Assembly: GCA_037444825.1 (NCBI GenBank) | Contig: JBBILR010000003.1 | Coordinates: forward strand, 69,099-133,098 | Direction of reading: 5' to 3' | Origin: JBFLVU01 sp037444825 | GTDB lineage: Bacteria > Acidobacteriota > UBA4820 > DSQY01 | DNA length: 64,000 nt | Shown here: positions 1 through 7,875 of the stretch, piece by piece | Layout of the letters: the number at the start of each line of letters is the position of its first letter | Numbering within the stretch: position 1 is the first letter of the stretch | Notes under the pieces: model-generated | Seen by the model: only the letters and a program-made list of their open reading frames with translations | Database searches by the model: none | Told to the model about the DNA's origin: nothing | Position numbers and translations under genes: made by a program

Positions 1-738
1 TGCGACCTTCCCATGGCCGTCACGGCGGAAAATCTGGCCGCGCGCTACGGCATCACGCGGGAGGAGCAGGACCGGCTGGCCCTGCGCTCCCAGCGGCGCG
101 CCGAGGAGGCCTTCCGGGCAGGGCGCTTCGAGGCGGAGATCGCCCCGATTCTCCTGGAGGATCGAAAGAAAGGGACCTACGCCTTCGCCGAGGACACCCA
201 CCGGAAGCCGGAGACGACGCTGGAGGCCCTCTCCCGCCTCAAACCCGCCTTCCGGAAGGACGGCACCGTCACCGGGGGCAACGCCTCGGGCATCGTGGAC
301 GGCGCCGCGGCGTTGATCCTCGCCCGGGAGGAGAAGGCCCGGGCGGAGGGGTGGCCCGTCCTCGGCTACCTCCGGTCCTGGAGCTACGCCGGGGTTCCGC
401 CGGAGATCATGGGCTTCGGTCCCGTCCCCGCCATCCGCAGGATCCTGGAGGCCGAGGGGCTGTCCCTGGAGGACGTGGGCCTCTTCGAGGTGAACGAAGC
501 CTTCGCCGCCCAGTACCTGGCCTGCGAGAAGGAGCTGGGGCTGGACCCGGAGAAGACCAACGTCAACGGCGGGGCGGTGGCCCTGGGACACCCCCTGGGG
601 GCCACCGGCGCCCGGTTGACCCTGACCCTCCTTTTGGAGATGCGGCGGCGGAAGGTCCGCTTCGGCATCGCCTCCGCGTGCATCGGCGGAGGGCAGGGGA
701 TGGCGGTTCTTCTCGAAATCGGCGACGCGGCCCCGTGA
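1..738 (+). CDS. Thiolase (acetyl-CoA acyltransferase), C-terminal fragment
   Basis: Condenses or cleaves acyl-CoA with CoA in beta-oxidation or acetoacetyl-CoA synthesis. The reading frame is open from the first base, so the start and the N-terminal active-site Cys lie outside the window; 245 residues are visible. Seen here: an NASGIVDGAAA loop, NEAFAAQ at about 493, the catalytic His in GHPLGATGA at 586-600 and the second catalytic Cys in CIGGGQG at 679. These are the standard C-terminal thiolase motifs. The enoyl-CoA hydratase gene follows after 16 bp, which suggests fatty-acid or acetoacetyl-CoA metabolism. The exact chain-length specificity cannot be read from this part. Confidence 0.93.
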   Translation, partial: CDLPMAVTAENLAARYGITREEQDRLALRSQRRAEEAFRAGRFEAEIAPILLEDRKKGTYAFAEDTHRKPETTLEALSRLKPAFRKDGTVTGGNASGIVDGAAALILAREEKARAEGWPVLGYLRSWSYAGVPPEIMGFGPVPAIRRILEAEGLSLEDVGLFEVNEAFAAQYLACEKELGLDPEKTNVNGGAVALGHPLGATGARLTLTLLLEMRRRKVRFGIASACIGGGQGMAVLLEIGDAAP

Positions 739-754
739 GGGGAGGAGGGAAGCC

Positions 755-1537
755 ATGACCTTCGAAAACCTGTTGGTTCACGTGGAGGAGGGGATCGGGC
801 TCGTCACGGTGAACCGCCCCGACAAGCTCAACGCCCTCAACCGCGCCACGCTGAAGGAGCTGGCCTCGGTCCTGCAGTCGGCGGAGACGGACGGAGAGGT
901 CAAGGCCCTGATCCTCACCGGAGCCGGGGAGAAGGCCTTCGTGGCCGGGGCCGACATCGGCGAGATCCAGGCCCTCGACGCCCAGTCGGGCCGGAACTTC
1001 GCCCTCTTCGGCCAGAACCTCTTCCGGGCCCTGGAGACCTTTCCCAAGCCGGTGATCGCCGCCGTCAACGGCTTCGCCCTGGGGGGAGGGTGCGAGCTGG
1101 CCATGGCCTGCCACCTCCGTGTGGCCGCCGAGAACGCCCGTTTCGGCCAGCCGGAGGTGAACCTCGGTATCATCCCGGGCTACGGAGGCACCCAGCGCCT
1201 TCCCCGCCTCATCGGCCGGGGGCCGGCCCTGGAGCTCCTGTTGACGGGGGAGATGATCCCCGCCCAAAGGGCCTACGAGCTGGGCCTCGTCAACGCGGTG
1301 GTCCCGCCGGGGCAGGCGGTGGCCAAAGCCCGGGAACTGGCCTCCAAGATCCTCGCCAAGGGACCGCTGGCGGTCCGGGCCTGCATCGAGGCGGTGAGCG
1401 CCGGGCTGGACATGCCCCTGGAAGAGGGGACCTACCTGGAGGCCACCCTCTTCGGCCTCCTCTGCGCCTCCGAGGACATGAAGGAGGGCACGGGGGCCTT
1501 CCTGGCCAAGCGCAAGGCGGCCTTCCAGGGTCGGTAG
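755..1537 (+). CDS. Enoyl-CoA hydratase/isomerase (crotonase family)
   Basis: Hydrates trans-2-enoyl-CoA to 3-hydroxyacyl-CoA. The 260-residue length is normal for a soluble crotonase. It opens with the family beta-strand LVTVNRPDKLNALN, has the oxyanion-hole segments AFVAGADIGE and ALGGGCELAMACHLRVA, and the acid/base glutamates in the FGQPEVNLGIIPGYGGTQRL stretch. GGAGGAGGGA lies just before the ATG. It sits directly behind a thiolase gene, so the two likely act in one acyl-CoA pathway. Crotonase paralogs differ in substrate (crotonyl, 3-hydroxybutyryl, methylglutaconyl), and this cannot be settled from sequence alone. Confidence 0.93.
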   Translation: MTFENLLVHVEEGIGLVTVNRPDKLNALNRATLKELASVLQSAETDGEVKALILTGAGEKAFVAGADIGEIQALDAQSGRNFALFGQNLFRALETFPKPVIAAVNGFALGGGCELAMACHLRVAAENARFGQPEVNLGIIPGYGGTQRLPRLIGRGPALELLLTGEMIPAQRAYELGLVNAVVPPGQAVAKARELASKILAKGPLAVRACIEAVSAGLDMPLEEGTYLEATLFGLLCASEDMKEGTGAFLAKRKAAFQGR

Positions 1538-1560
1538 GCGCCAACGGGGGAGACGAAGCC

Positions 1561-2799
1561 GTGGCGGGCGAAGGGAGCTGGATCCACGACTGGAACGCCC
1601 CGGAGGAGGTCCCTACCCCTCCGCCGCCGCCCCCGCCGGAACTGGACGACGAGACGTTGCGGGACGGCCTCCAGCACCCCTCCGCCAAGGCGCCGCCGCT
1701 CCAGGCCAAGCGGGAGTTCCTGCACATCCTCTCCGCCGTGGGCATCCAGGCCGCCGACATCGGCATGCCCGCCGCCGGCCTCCAGGCGCTGGAAGACTGC
1801 GTGTTTCTCGCACGCGAAGTGGCGCGCCACCGGCTGCCGCTGAGGCCCAACTGTGCCGCCCGGACCGTGGGAAAGGACGTCCGGGCCGTGGTGGAGATCT
1901 CCCAGCGGGCGGGCCTGGCGGTGGAGGTGGCCGCCTTCATCGGGTGCAGCGAGGCCCGCCGGAAGGTGGAGGGGTGGGACCTGGCCTACCTGAGGAAGAT
2001 CACGCGGGAGACCGTCTCCCTCGCCGTCCGGGCGGGCCTTCCGGTGATGTACGTCACGGAGGACAGCACCCGGACCAGCGCCGCGGTTCTGCGGGACCTC
2101 TTTCTCACCGCCATCGAGAGCGGCGCCCGGAGGATCTGCGCCGCCGACACGGCGGGCCACGCCTTGCCCCACGGGGCGGCCCGGTTGGTGGCCTTTCTCC
2201 GGAAGGTGGCGGCCGAGTCGGGGGAGGAGGTGGCGGTGGACTGGCACGGCCACATGGACCGGGGCATGGGCCTGGCCTGTTCCCTGGCGGCCTGGAAGTC
2301 GGGGGTTTCCCGCATCCACGGCTCGGCCCTGGGGCTCGGGGAGCGGGTGGGCAACACCCCCCTGGACCTCCTCATCGTGAACCTGAAGATGGAAGGCGCC
2401 TGGCCCCGGGACGTCAAGGCGCTCTCGGACTATGTGGCCTGGACCTCGCGGTGGACGGGGGTCCCCGTTCCCTGGAACTACCCGGTCTTCTCCCCGGAGG
2501 CCTTCCGCACGGGCACGGGCGTCCACGCTTCGGCCCTCCTCAAGGCGCGGCAGATGGGCGACGCCGTCCTGGAGGACCACGTCTACTCCTCGGTGCCCGC
2601 CGCATGGTTCGGAAGGCGCCAGACCATCGCGGTGGGGCCCATGTCCGGCGATTCCAACATCGTCGCCTGGCTCTTGGAGCACCGGGAGGAGGTGACGGAG
2701 GAGCGGGTGGCCGCCATCCGGGCCCTCGCCAAGAAATCGGACAGCCTCCTCAGCGACGACGAGATCCGCGACGCCCTGCAGAGGCTGGAGACGCCGTGA
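1561..2799 (+). CDS. HMGL-like / 2-isopropylmalate synthase family protein
   Basis: TIM-barrel enzyme of the HMGL-like family, which joins or splits acyl-CoA and 2-oxo acids with a divalent metal. I place the start at GTG 1561, behind GGGGGAGA, giving 412 residues; the frame stays open further upstream but only as an overlap with the hydratase gene. The barrel begins with DDETLRDGLQHPS (metal Asp and catalytic Arg), has the metal ligands in WHGHMDRGMGLA, then GLGERVGNTPLD and a GTGVHASA stretch like those of LeuA and homocitrate synthase. The proline-rich N-terminus before the barrel is unusual. It could be an isopropylmalate-, citramalate- or HMG-type enzyme; neighbours in acyl-CoA metabolism fit any of these. 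Confidence 0.8.
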   Translation: MAGEGSWIHDWNAPEEVPTPPPPPPPELDDETLRDGLQHPSAKAPPLQAKREFLHILSAVGIQAADIGMPAAGLQALEDCVFLAREVARHRLPLRPNCAARTVGKDVRAVVEISQRAGLAVEVAAFIGCSEARRKVEGWDLAYLRKITRETVSLAVRAGLPVMYVTEDSTRTSAAVLRDLFLTAIESGARRICAADTAGHALPHGAARLVAFLRKVAAESGEEVAVDWHGHMDRGMGLACSLAAWKSGVSRIHGSALGLGERVGNTPLDLLIVNLKMEGAWPRDVKALSDYVAWTSRWTGVPVPWNYPVFSPEAFRTGTGVHASALLKARQMGDAVLEDHVYSSVPAAWFGRRQTIAVGPMSGDSNIVAWLLEHREEVTEERVAAIRALAKKSDSLLSDDEIRDALQRLETP

Positions 2800-3062
2800 C
2801 ACCCCGGCGGAACCGAAGGGAGTGGGAGGCCTTTCTCGAGGACCTCAAGGAGGGTCTTCGGAAGATGGGCATCGACTTCCGCGAGACCTCCCGGATCCGG
2901 AGCCCCGGCGCCCTCTGCACCGTCCGGGGGCGGCGGGTCCTCATCGTCAACCGCTTCCTGGACCCCGACGAGAAGGCGGACCTCGTGCGCCGGGAACTCC
3001 GCGGCGCCGACCTGGAGGGCGTCTTCCTCAAGCCCGAGGTGAGGGAGTTCCTTGGCGGATAG
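2796..3062 (+). CDS. Hypothetical 88-residue protein
   Basis: Small charged protein of unknown function. GTG 2796 overlaps the previous stop as GTGA, which indicates translational coupling. It is rich in Arg, Glu and Asp, with no signal peptide or membrane segment, and ends with an acidic/hydrophobic stretch. The layout (a helical N-terminus, then ALCTVRGRRVLIVNRFLDPDEKADLVRREL) suggests a small alpha/beta domain. CheD starts inside its last codons. I do not recognise a family; a partner or adaptor for one of the flanking enzymes is only a guess. Confidence 0.7.
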   Translation: MTPRRNRREWEAFLEDLKEGLRKMGIDFRETSRIRSPGALCTVRGRRVLIVNRFLDPDEKADLVRRELRGADLEGVFLKPEVREFLGG

Positions 3063-3558
3063 ACCGGTCCTTCCCGTCCACATCGGCGAGTTCCGCGCGG
3101 CCTCGGATCCCTGCACGCTGGCGGTATACGGGCTCGGCTCCTGCGTGGCGTTGGTCCTCTTCGACCCGGAGGCCCGCGCCGGCGGGCTGGCCCACGTCCT
3201 GTTGCCGGGCCCGCGGCCCGCGGCGGACCCCCCCTCCGCCCTCCCCGCGAAGTACGCCACGGAGGCCCTGGACGCCCTGGTCCCCGCGTTGGAGGCGCTG
3301 GGAGGCCGGCGGGGGCGCCTAAGGGCGGCGCTGGCGGGCGGGGCACGGCTCTTCCAGGCGGCCGAGGAGGTGGACAGCAACATCGGCCCCCGCAACGCCG
3401 CCGCGGTGAAGGCCCGCCTCGAGGAGTCGGGCATCCCGCTGGCCGCCGAGGAGCTGGGCGGCACCCAGGGCCGCACGGTCCTTCTCCACCTGCCCGACCT
3501 CCTTCTGGAGGTCCGCACCCTGAGGGGCGGGCGGATCACCCTGCCCCTCCGTTCATGA
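3052..3558 (+). CDS. cheD: Chemoreceptor glutamine deamidase CheD
   Basis: CheD deamidates glutamines of methyl-accepting chemotaxis receptors and can bind CheC. The 168-residue product carries the expected active-site layout: Cys in YGLGSCVALVLFD and His in GGLAHVLLP, followed by a GGARLF strand, an IGPRN turn and the DVGG-like ELGGTQGRTV stretch. The start is TTG 3052, with GGGAG four bases upstream, overlapping the previous gene by 11 bp. No other chemotaxis gene is in the window, so its receptors must be encoded elsewhere. It overlaps mutY by an ATGA. Confidence 0.88.
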   Translation: MADRPVLPVHIGEFRAASDPCTLAVYGLGSCVALVLFDPEARAGGLAHVLLPGPRPAADPPSALPAKYATEALDALVPALEALGGRRGRLRAALAGGARLFQAAEEVDSNIGPRNAAAVKARLEESGIPLAAEELGGTQGRTVLLHLPDLLLEVRTLRGGRITLPLRS

Positions 3559-4712
3559 CCGTGCCCTCCGCCGTCCCCGCCGCCCCGCCGTTTCCCTGGC
3601 GCCGCGCCAGGAGGGATTTGCTCGACTGGTTTCGGGAGAACCGGCGGGACCTCCCCTGGCGCCGGGAACGCGACCCGTACCGCGTCTGGATCAGCGAGGT
3701 CATGCTCCAGCAGACCCGCGTGGAAACGGTGATCCCGTACTTCCGCGCGTTCCTTCGCCGCTTTCCCTCCCTCGAGTCGCTGGCCTCGGCCGACGAGGGG
3801 GAGGTCCTCAAGGTCTGGGAGGGGCTGGGCTACTACGCCCGGGCCCGGAGGCTCCCCGCCGCCGCCCGGGCGATCCTCGCCGCGGGAGGCTTCCCGCAGG
3901 ACGCCGAGGCCCTCCGCCGGCTTCCCGGCTTCGGCCCGTACACCGCCGGGGCCGTGGCCTCCCTGGCCTTCGGCCGGCGGGAGCCGGTCCTCGACGGCAA
4001 CGTGAAACGCCTCTGGTGCCGCCTCTTCGCCGTGGAAGAGCCCCTGGTTGGCAAGACCGTCGCCCTTCTGTGGGGCTTCTCCCGGAAGGCGGTGGCGGAA
4101 GGCCCCCCCGGGGAGGTGAACGAGGCCCTCATGGAGCTGGGGGCCCTGGTCTGTACCCCCCGCCGCCCTTCCTGTCCGGCCTGCCCCCTGGCCTTCGCCT
4201 GCCGGGCGCGCCTTCTGGGCGACCCGGAGGCCTATCCCCGCCGAGCGTCCCGAAAACCTCTTCCGGAGGTCCGGGCGGCGGTGGCGATCCTGTGGAGCGG
4301 CTCACGGTTCGCCGTGACCCGAAGACCCTCCGGCGGGCTGTTGGGTGGCCTCTGGGAGCTCCCGGGGGGAAAGGTGGAGGCGGGGGAGAGCCCCGAGGAG
4401 GCCGTCGTTCGCGAGCTGTGGGAGGAGTTGGGCGCACGGGCGGAGGTGGTGGGGGCTCTCCCGGAGGTCCGCCACGCCTACAGCCACTTCCGGGTGGTCC
4501 TCCACCCCTTCGAATGCCGGCCCGCCAAGGGATCCTCCTTCTCGAGGACCACGGCCCCCTGCCGGTGGATCGCCCCCGAGGAGAGGGCCGATCTGCCCTT
4601 CCCCGCGGCCACGCGGAAGATCCTCGACGCCCGCTTCGGCGCGGGGGTCCCCAAGGCCGCCGAGGAGGCGGGCCCCTGGGGGCAAGGGTTACGAGAAGGA
4701 GGCGGGTCGTGA
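3555..4712 (+). CDS. mutY: A/G-specific adenine glycosylase MutY
   Basis: Removes adenine mispaired with 8-oxoguanine. The 385 residues hold an HhH-GPD glycosylase domain with the catalytic Glu in ISEVMLQQT, the hairpin LPGFGPYTAGAV and the Asp in VLDGNVKR. A 4Fe-4S loop follows with spacing C-x6-C-x2-C-x5-C (CTPRRPSCPACPLAFAC). The C-terminal third is a Nudix-like 8-oxoG recognition domain, with GGKVEAGESPEEAVVRE and WEELG forming an intact Nudix box. The full-length two-domain form is typical of bacteria. Start ATG overlaps the cheD stop. Next gene is an FNR-type regulator, coupled by GTGA. Confidence 0.96.
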   Translation: MTVPSAVPAAPPFPWRRARRDLLDWFRENRRDLPWRRERDPYRVWISEVMLQQTRVETVIPYFRAFLRRFPSLESLASADEGEVLKVWEGLGYYARARRLPAAARAILAAGGFPQDAEALRRLPGFGPYTAGAVASLAFGRREPVLDGNVKRLWCRLFAVEEPLVGKTVALLWGFSRKAVAEGPPGEVNEALMELGALVCTPRRPSCPACPLAFACRARLLGDPEAYPRRASRKPLPEVRAAVAILWSGSRFAVTRRPSGGLLGGLWELPGGKVEAGESPEEAVVRELWEELGARAEVVGALPEVRHAYSHFRVVLHPFECRPAKGSSFSRTTAPCRWIAPEERADLPFPAATRKILDARFGAGVPKAAEEAGPWGQGLREGGGS

Positions 4713-5404
4713 GGAGCCAGGCCTTCCGTGACGAGGAAAAGGTAAAGGCTCTGGCGGGCAGCCCGCTCTTCCAGGGACTCGGTCCCGAAGACCTGGCCGC
4801 GGTGGGCCGTTCCACGGCAGGCCGCTCCTTCCGGACCGGGGAGCTCCTGTTCCTGGCCGGCCAGGAGGCCCGGGGCTTCTTCCTGATCCTCGAAGGGCGG
4901 GTGAAGCTCAGCCGCTTCGGGTCCGACGGGAGGGAGCAGGTTCTTCATATCCTGGGGGCGGGAGAGCCCTGCGGGGAGGTGCCGGTCTTCGAAGGGGGGG
5001 TCTACCCCGCCACCTGCACGTCCTTGACGCCGGTCCGGGCCCTGTACCTGCCCCGGGAGGCCTTCCTCGGCCTGGCCCGGCAACGCCCCCAGCTTCTCCT
5101 GGGCATGCTGGCCATCCTCTCCCGGCGCCTGAGGGCCCTCGTGGAGCTGGTGGACGACCTGGCCCTCAAGGAGGTGGCCCCCCGCCTGGCTCGGTGCCTT
5201 CTCGAAGAAGCCGGTGGAAGGGACATTTTAGAGCTTTCCATCTCCAAGGCCAACCTGGCCGCCCGGCTGGGAACCATCCCCGAGACGCTGAGCCGGGTCC
5301 TGGCCCGCCTTCAACGGGAGGGACTCCTGGAGGTGGAGGGGCGCACCGTGCGCCTTCTCGACCCGGCCGCTCTGAGGCGCCTCAGCGGAAACGACTCCCC
5401 GTAA
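4709..5404 (+). CDS. CRP/FNR-family regulator, FNR/DNR-like DNA specificity
   Basis: Transcription factor with an N-terminal cyclic-nucleotide-binding fold (about 15-130), a dimer helix and a C-terminal winged helix (about 175-225). GTG 4709 follows AAGGAGG; 231 residues. The recognition helix reads IPETLSR (192-196), the ExxSR pattern that in FNR and DNR contacts TTGAY half sites. There is no N-terminal cysteine cluster as in E. coli FNR, and the phosphate-binding cassette lacks the Arg-Ser pair needed for cAMP, so the signal is probably something else (NO, haem or redox; inference). A perfect TTGAC-N4-GTCAA palindrome lies 157 bp downstream, in front of iron-sulfur genes. Confidence 0.9.
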   Translation: MRSQAFRDEEKVKALAGSPLFQGLGPEDLAAVGRSTAGRSFRTGELLFLAGQEARGFFLILEGRVKLSRFGSDGREQVLHILGAGEPCGEVPVFEGGVYPATCTSLTPVRALYLPREAFLGLARQRPQLLLGMLAILSRRLRALVELVDDLALKEVAPRLARCLLEEAGGRDILELSISKANLAARLGTIPETLSRVLARLQREGLLEVEGRTVRLLDPAALRRLSGNDSP

Positions 5405-5560
5405 GAATGGGCGAGAGGCCGCGGGGAGGCGAGGGGAAGGAGGCCCCCAAGGGCCGGCCCCTCCCCGCACGCCTTTCGCCGGCCGCAACCCGCCCTTGGC
5501 TGGTTTTCCCTTCCGTCTTCCGCCCTCCGCCCTCCGCCTTCCGCCTTTCCTTCCCCCCTC

Positions 5561-5578
5561 CCTTGACCTGGGTCAAGG
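5561..5578. promoter_or_regulatory. FNR/DNR-type operator palindrome
   Basis: An 8-bp inverted repeat around a TG centre contains TTGAC-N4-GTCAA, the FNR/DNR-type box. Its centre lies 56 bp before the ferredoxin ATG. A weak -10 (CACACT, 5599-5604) would put transcription start near 5611 and the operator near -41.5, the usual class II activator position; the -10 is an inference. The adjacent regulator has the matching ExxSR recognition helix. Confidence 0.65.
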
Positions 5579-5624
5579 CGCCGGGCCGCGGAGAGCCCCA
5601 CACTTCCGCTCCTGGAGGTGGCCC

Positions 5625-6386
5625 ATGGCGGTTCGGAAGGTGGTTCGCATCGACGAAGAGAAGTGCGACGGGTGCGGTCTCTGCGTCCCCTCGTGCGCCG
5701 AGGGGGCCATCCGCGTCGTGGGGGGCAAGGCCCGGCTGGTCTCGGAGGTCCTCTGCGACGGCCTCGGGGCCTGCCTGGGGGAGTGCCCCCAGGGTGCCAT
5801 CACGGTGGAGGAGCGGGAGGCGGCCCCCTTCGACGAGAGGGCCGTGGAGGCTCACTTGGGGCCATCCCGGACCCAGACCACCCCGTCCCCGTCCCCCCAA
5901 GGCCTTACCCCCTTCCCGATCCACGGTGGGGGAGGGGGGTGTCCCGGCTCGCGAACCCTCGCCTTCTCCGATCCCCCCACGGGACGATCGGCCGCCCCCT
6001 CCCCTTCGGCCCTCCGGCAGTGGCCCGTTCAGCTTCACCTCGTCTCTCCCGCGGCGCCGTACTTCCAGGGGGCCCACGTCCTCCTGGCCGCCGACTGCAC
6101 CGCCTTCGCCCTGGGGGACTTCCACGCGCGGTGGCTTCCCGGCAAGGCCCTGGCCGTCGCCTGCCCCAAGCTCGACCAGGGCCAGGAGGTCTACTTGCGT
6201 AAAATGGTTTCCCTGGTGGACGACGCCCGCATCGAGACCCTCACCGTCCTGGTGATGGAGGTTCCCTGTTGCGGGGGGCTCCTCCGCCTGGCCCAGGAGG
6301 CCCTGCGCCTCGCCCGGCGCAAGGTGCCCCTCAAGCGCGTGGTGGTGGGAATCCGGGGAGACCTCTTGGAGGAGGCATGGCTCTGA
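5625..6386 (+). CDS. 4Fe-4S ferredoxin-type protein with C-terminal Cys-rich domain
   Basis: Cytoplasmic electron-transfer protein of 253 residues. Two 4Fe-4S motifs come first: CDGCGLCVPSC (about 14-24) and a looser CDGLGACLGEC. A variable proline/glycine linker (about 85-140) is followed by a conserved-looking second half with CPGSR, LLAADC, ACPKL and MEVPCCGG, where further cysteines could hold a cluster. No signal peptide. ATG is preceded by GGAGGTGG. Comparable proteins occur near hybrid-cluster protein and nitrosative-stress genes in anaerobes (family knowledge, from memory), which would fit the FNR-type operator directly upstream. The partner enzyme is not known. It overlaps the next gene. 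Confidence 0.82.
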   Translation: MAVRKVVRIDEEKCDGCGLCVPSCAEGAIRVVGGKARLVSEVLCDGLGACLGECPQGAITVEEREAAPFDERAVEAHLGPSRTQTTPSPSPQGLTPFPIHGGGGGCPGSRTLAFSDPPTGRSAAPSPSALRQWPVQLHLVSPAAPYFQGAHVLLAADCTAFALGDFHARWLPGKALAVACPKLDQGQEVYLRKMVSLVDDARIETLTVLVMEVPCCGGLLRLAQEALRLARRKVPLKRVVVGIRGDLLEEAWL

Positions 6387-7789
6387 ACGGAGACGGCCTT
6401 CCGGCGGTGAACCCTTCCCCCGGACCTCCGGCTTCCTCCCGGCGGCCCTCCCGGGAAGCGGCCCGATCCCCGGGCGGCTCCGTCTGGCCGGTGGCGGTCC
6501 TCTCCCTCCTGGCCTCCCTTCTCCTCGCCGCCCACTTTCTGAGGATGGGCCTCTGGGGGGGGGTGGCGGCCTCCCTGGCGGCTCCGCTGATTCTGCTGGT
6601 CCGGGAGGCATGGGTCCCCAGGGTTCTCGTCCTTCTCGCGTCGCTGGCGGCGGTCCTCTGGGCCTCCACGGGCTTCCGCCTGGCGGCGGAGCGCCGGGCC
6701 GCCGGGGAGCCGGTGGCGCGGCTGGCGCTCATTCTCGGCGCCGTGGCGGCCTTCAGCCTGTTGCCGGCCCTCCTCGCCTCCCTTCCCCGGTTCCGTTGCC
6801 GTTTCGCCCAAGGGGCCCCTTCGGCGGCCCTCTCCACCTCCGCCTTCGGCCTCACCTTCGCCTCTCTCCTGGCGATCCACCTCAAGGGCCCCGCCCACAT
6901 GCTCCTCTTCAACCGTTTCCTGCCGGGCGGCGGCCTGCTGGAGGCCCTGGTCCTAGGGGCGTACGCCGCCTTCGTCGCGGGGCGCATGGCCGACCGGAAG
7001 TCCCAGCCCCTCTGGAGAAAGCGAGTCTGGACGGTCCTCTCCGTGGTGGTCCTCGGCCAGTTCGCGCTGGGCCTCATGGGCTTCGAGCGCTTCCTCATGA
7101 ACCCCGAGCGCCTCCATCCCCCGGTGCCGGCCCTCATCGTGGCCGCCCCACTCTTCCGCGGCGAGGGCTTTTTCATGCCCATCCTCTTCGGGGTGACGCT
7201 CCTCTTGGTGGGACCCGCATGGTGCAGCCACCTGTGCTACATCGGAGCCTGGGACCTCCGGGCCTCCACCGCCCGGAAGCGTCCCCTGGAGCTGCCCCCC
7301 TGGACCCGGGCCCTTCGGTGGGGCCTCCTCGCCGCGGTGGTCATCGGGGCCCTGATCCTGCGGGTGCTGGGCCTTCCGGGGTGGGCCGCCGCCGCCCTGG
7401 GCATCGGCTTCGGTGCGGTGGGCGTCGTCCTCATGGTCCTCGGGTCCCGGCGGACGGGCACCATGGCCCACTGCACCGTCTTCTGCCCCATCGGCCTGCT
7501 GGCGAACCTGGGCGGAAAGGTCTCCCCCTTCCGACTGAAGATCGGTGAGATGTGCACCGACTGCAACGCCTGCATGCCCGTCTGCCGGTACGGGGCGCTC
7601 ACGCTGAAGGACATCGCCGCCCGACGGGCGGGCCTTTCCTGCACCCTCTGCGGCGATTGCCTCAGCCGCTGCAAGGACGGCCAGATCGGCTACCGCTTCC
7701 CCGGGCTCTCCCCCGGGGGCGCCCGAAACCTCTTTCTTCTCCTTGCGGTGTCCACCCACGCCGTCTTTCTCGGCGTCACCATGCTGTGA
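6377..7789 (+). CDS. NapH/CcoG-like membrane iron-sulfur protein
   Basis: Integral membrane electron carrier, 470 residues, starting at ATG 6377 behind GGAGGAGG and overlapping the ferredoxin gene. About ten hydrophobic segments are visible. A CSHLCYIGAWD loop and a second HCTVFCPIGLL loop flank the membrane part, the two-copy C-x3-C-P-like motif of NapH/NosR/CcoG relatives. The C-terminal domain carries two 4Fe-4S motifs, CTDCNACMPVC and CTLCGDCLSRC, followed by one last membrane helix. It probably passes electrons between quinol and the cytoplasmic ferredoxin upstream; direction and partner are inference. Its N-terminal part is longer and more hydrophobic than NapH. Confidence 0.82.
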   Translation: MALNGDGLPAVNPSPGPPASSRRPSREAARSPGGSVWPVAVLSLLASLLLAAHFLRMGLWGGVAASLAAPLILLVREAWVPRVLVLLASLAAVLWASTGFRLAAERRAAGEPVARLALILGAVAAFSLLPALLASLPRFRCRFAQGAPSAALSTSAFGLTFASLLAIHLKGPAHMLLFNRFLPGGGLLEALVLGAYAAFVAGRMADRKSQPLWRKRVWTVLSVVVLGQFALGLMGFERFLMNPERLHPPVPALIVAAPLFRGEGFFMPILFGVTLLLVGPAWCSHLCYIGAWDLRASTARKRPLELPPWTRALRWGLLAAVVIGALILRVLGLPGWAAAALGIGFGAVGVVLMVLGSRRTGTMAHCTVFCPIGLLANLGGKVSPFRLKIGEMCTDCNACMPVCRYGALTLKDIAARRAGLSCTLCGDCLSRCKDGQIGYRFPGLSPGGARNLFLLLAVSTHAVFLGVTML

Positions 7790-7835
7790 CCCGCGGCCGG
7801 TCCACCCCCCGCCGCCGGCGAAGGGCCTCTCCCCG

Positions 7836-7858
7836 GGCGCCCGGTGGCGCCGGGCGCC
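7836..7858. terminator. Hairpin between convergent genes
   Basis: A perfect 9-bp GC stem (GGCGCCCGG / CCGGGCGCC) with a 5-base loop sits between two genes that face each other. It could terminate both, though no T-run follows on either strand. Confidence 0.5.
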
Positions 7859-7875
7859 GGTCCCTCAGGGTGGAC

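Noticed and set aside
5860..6010. Proline/glycine-rich stretch in the ferredoxin gene as an inserted repeat
   Set aside because: The frame stays open, and the conserved-looking CPGSR motif lies within it, so it is better read as a variable linker of the family.
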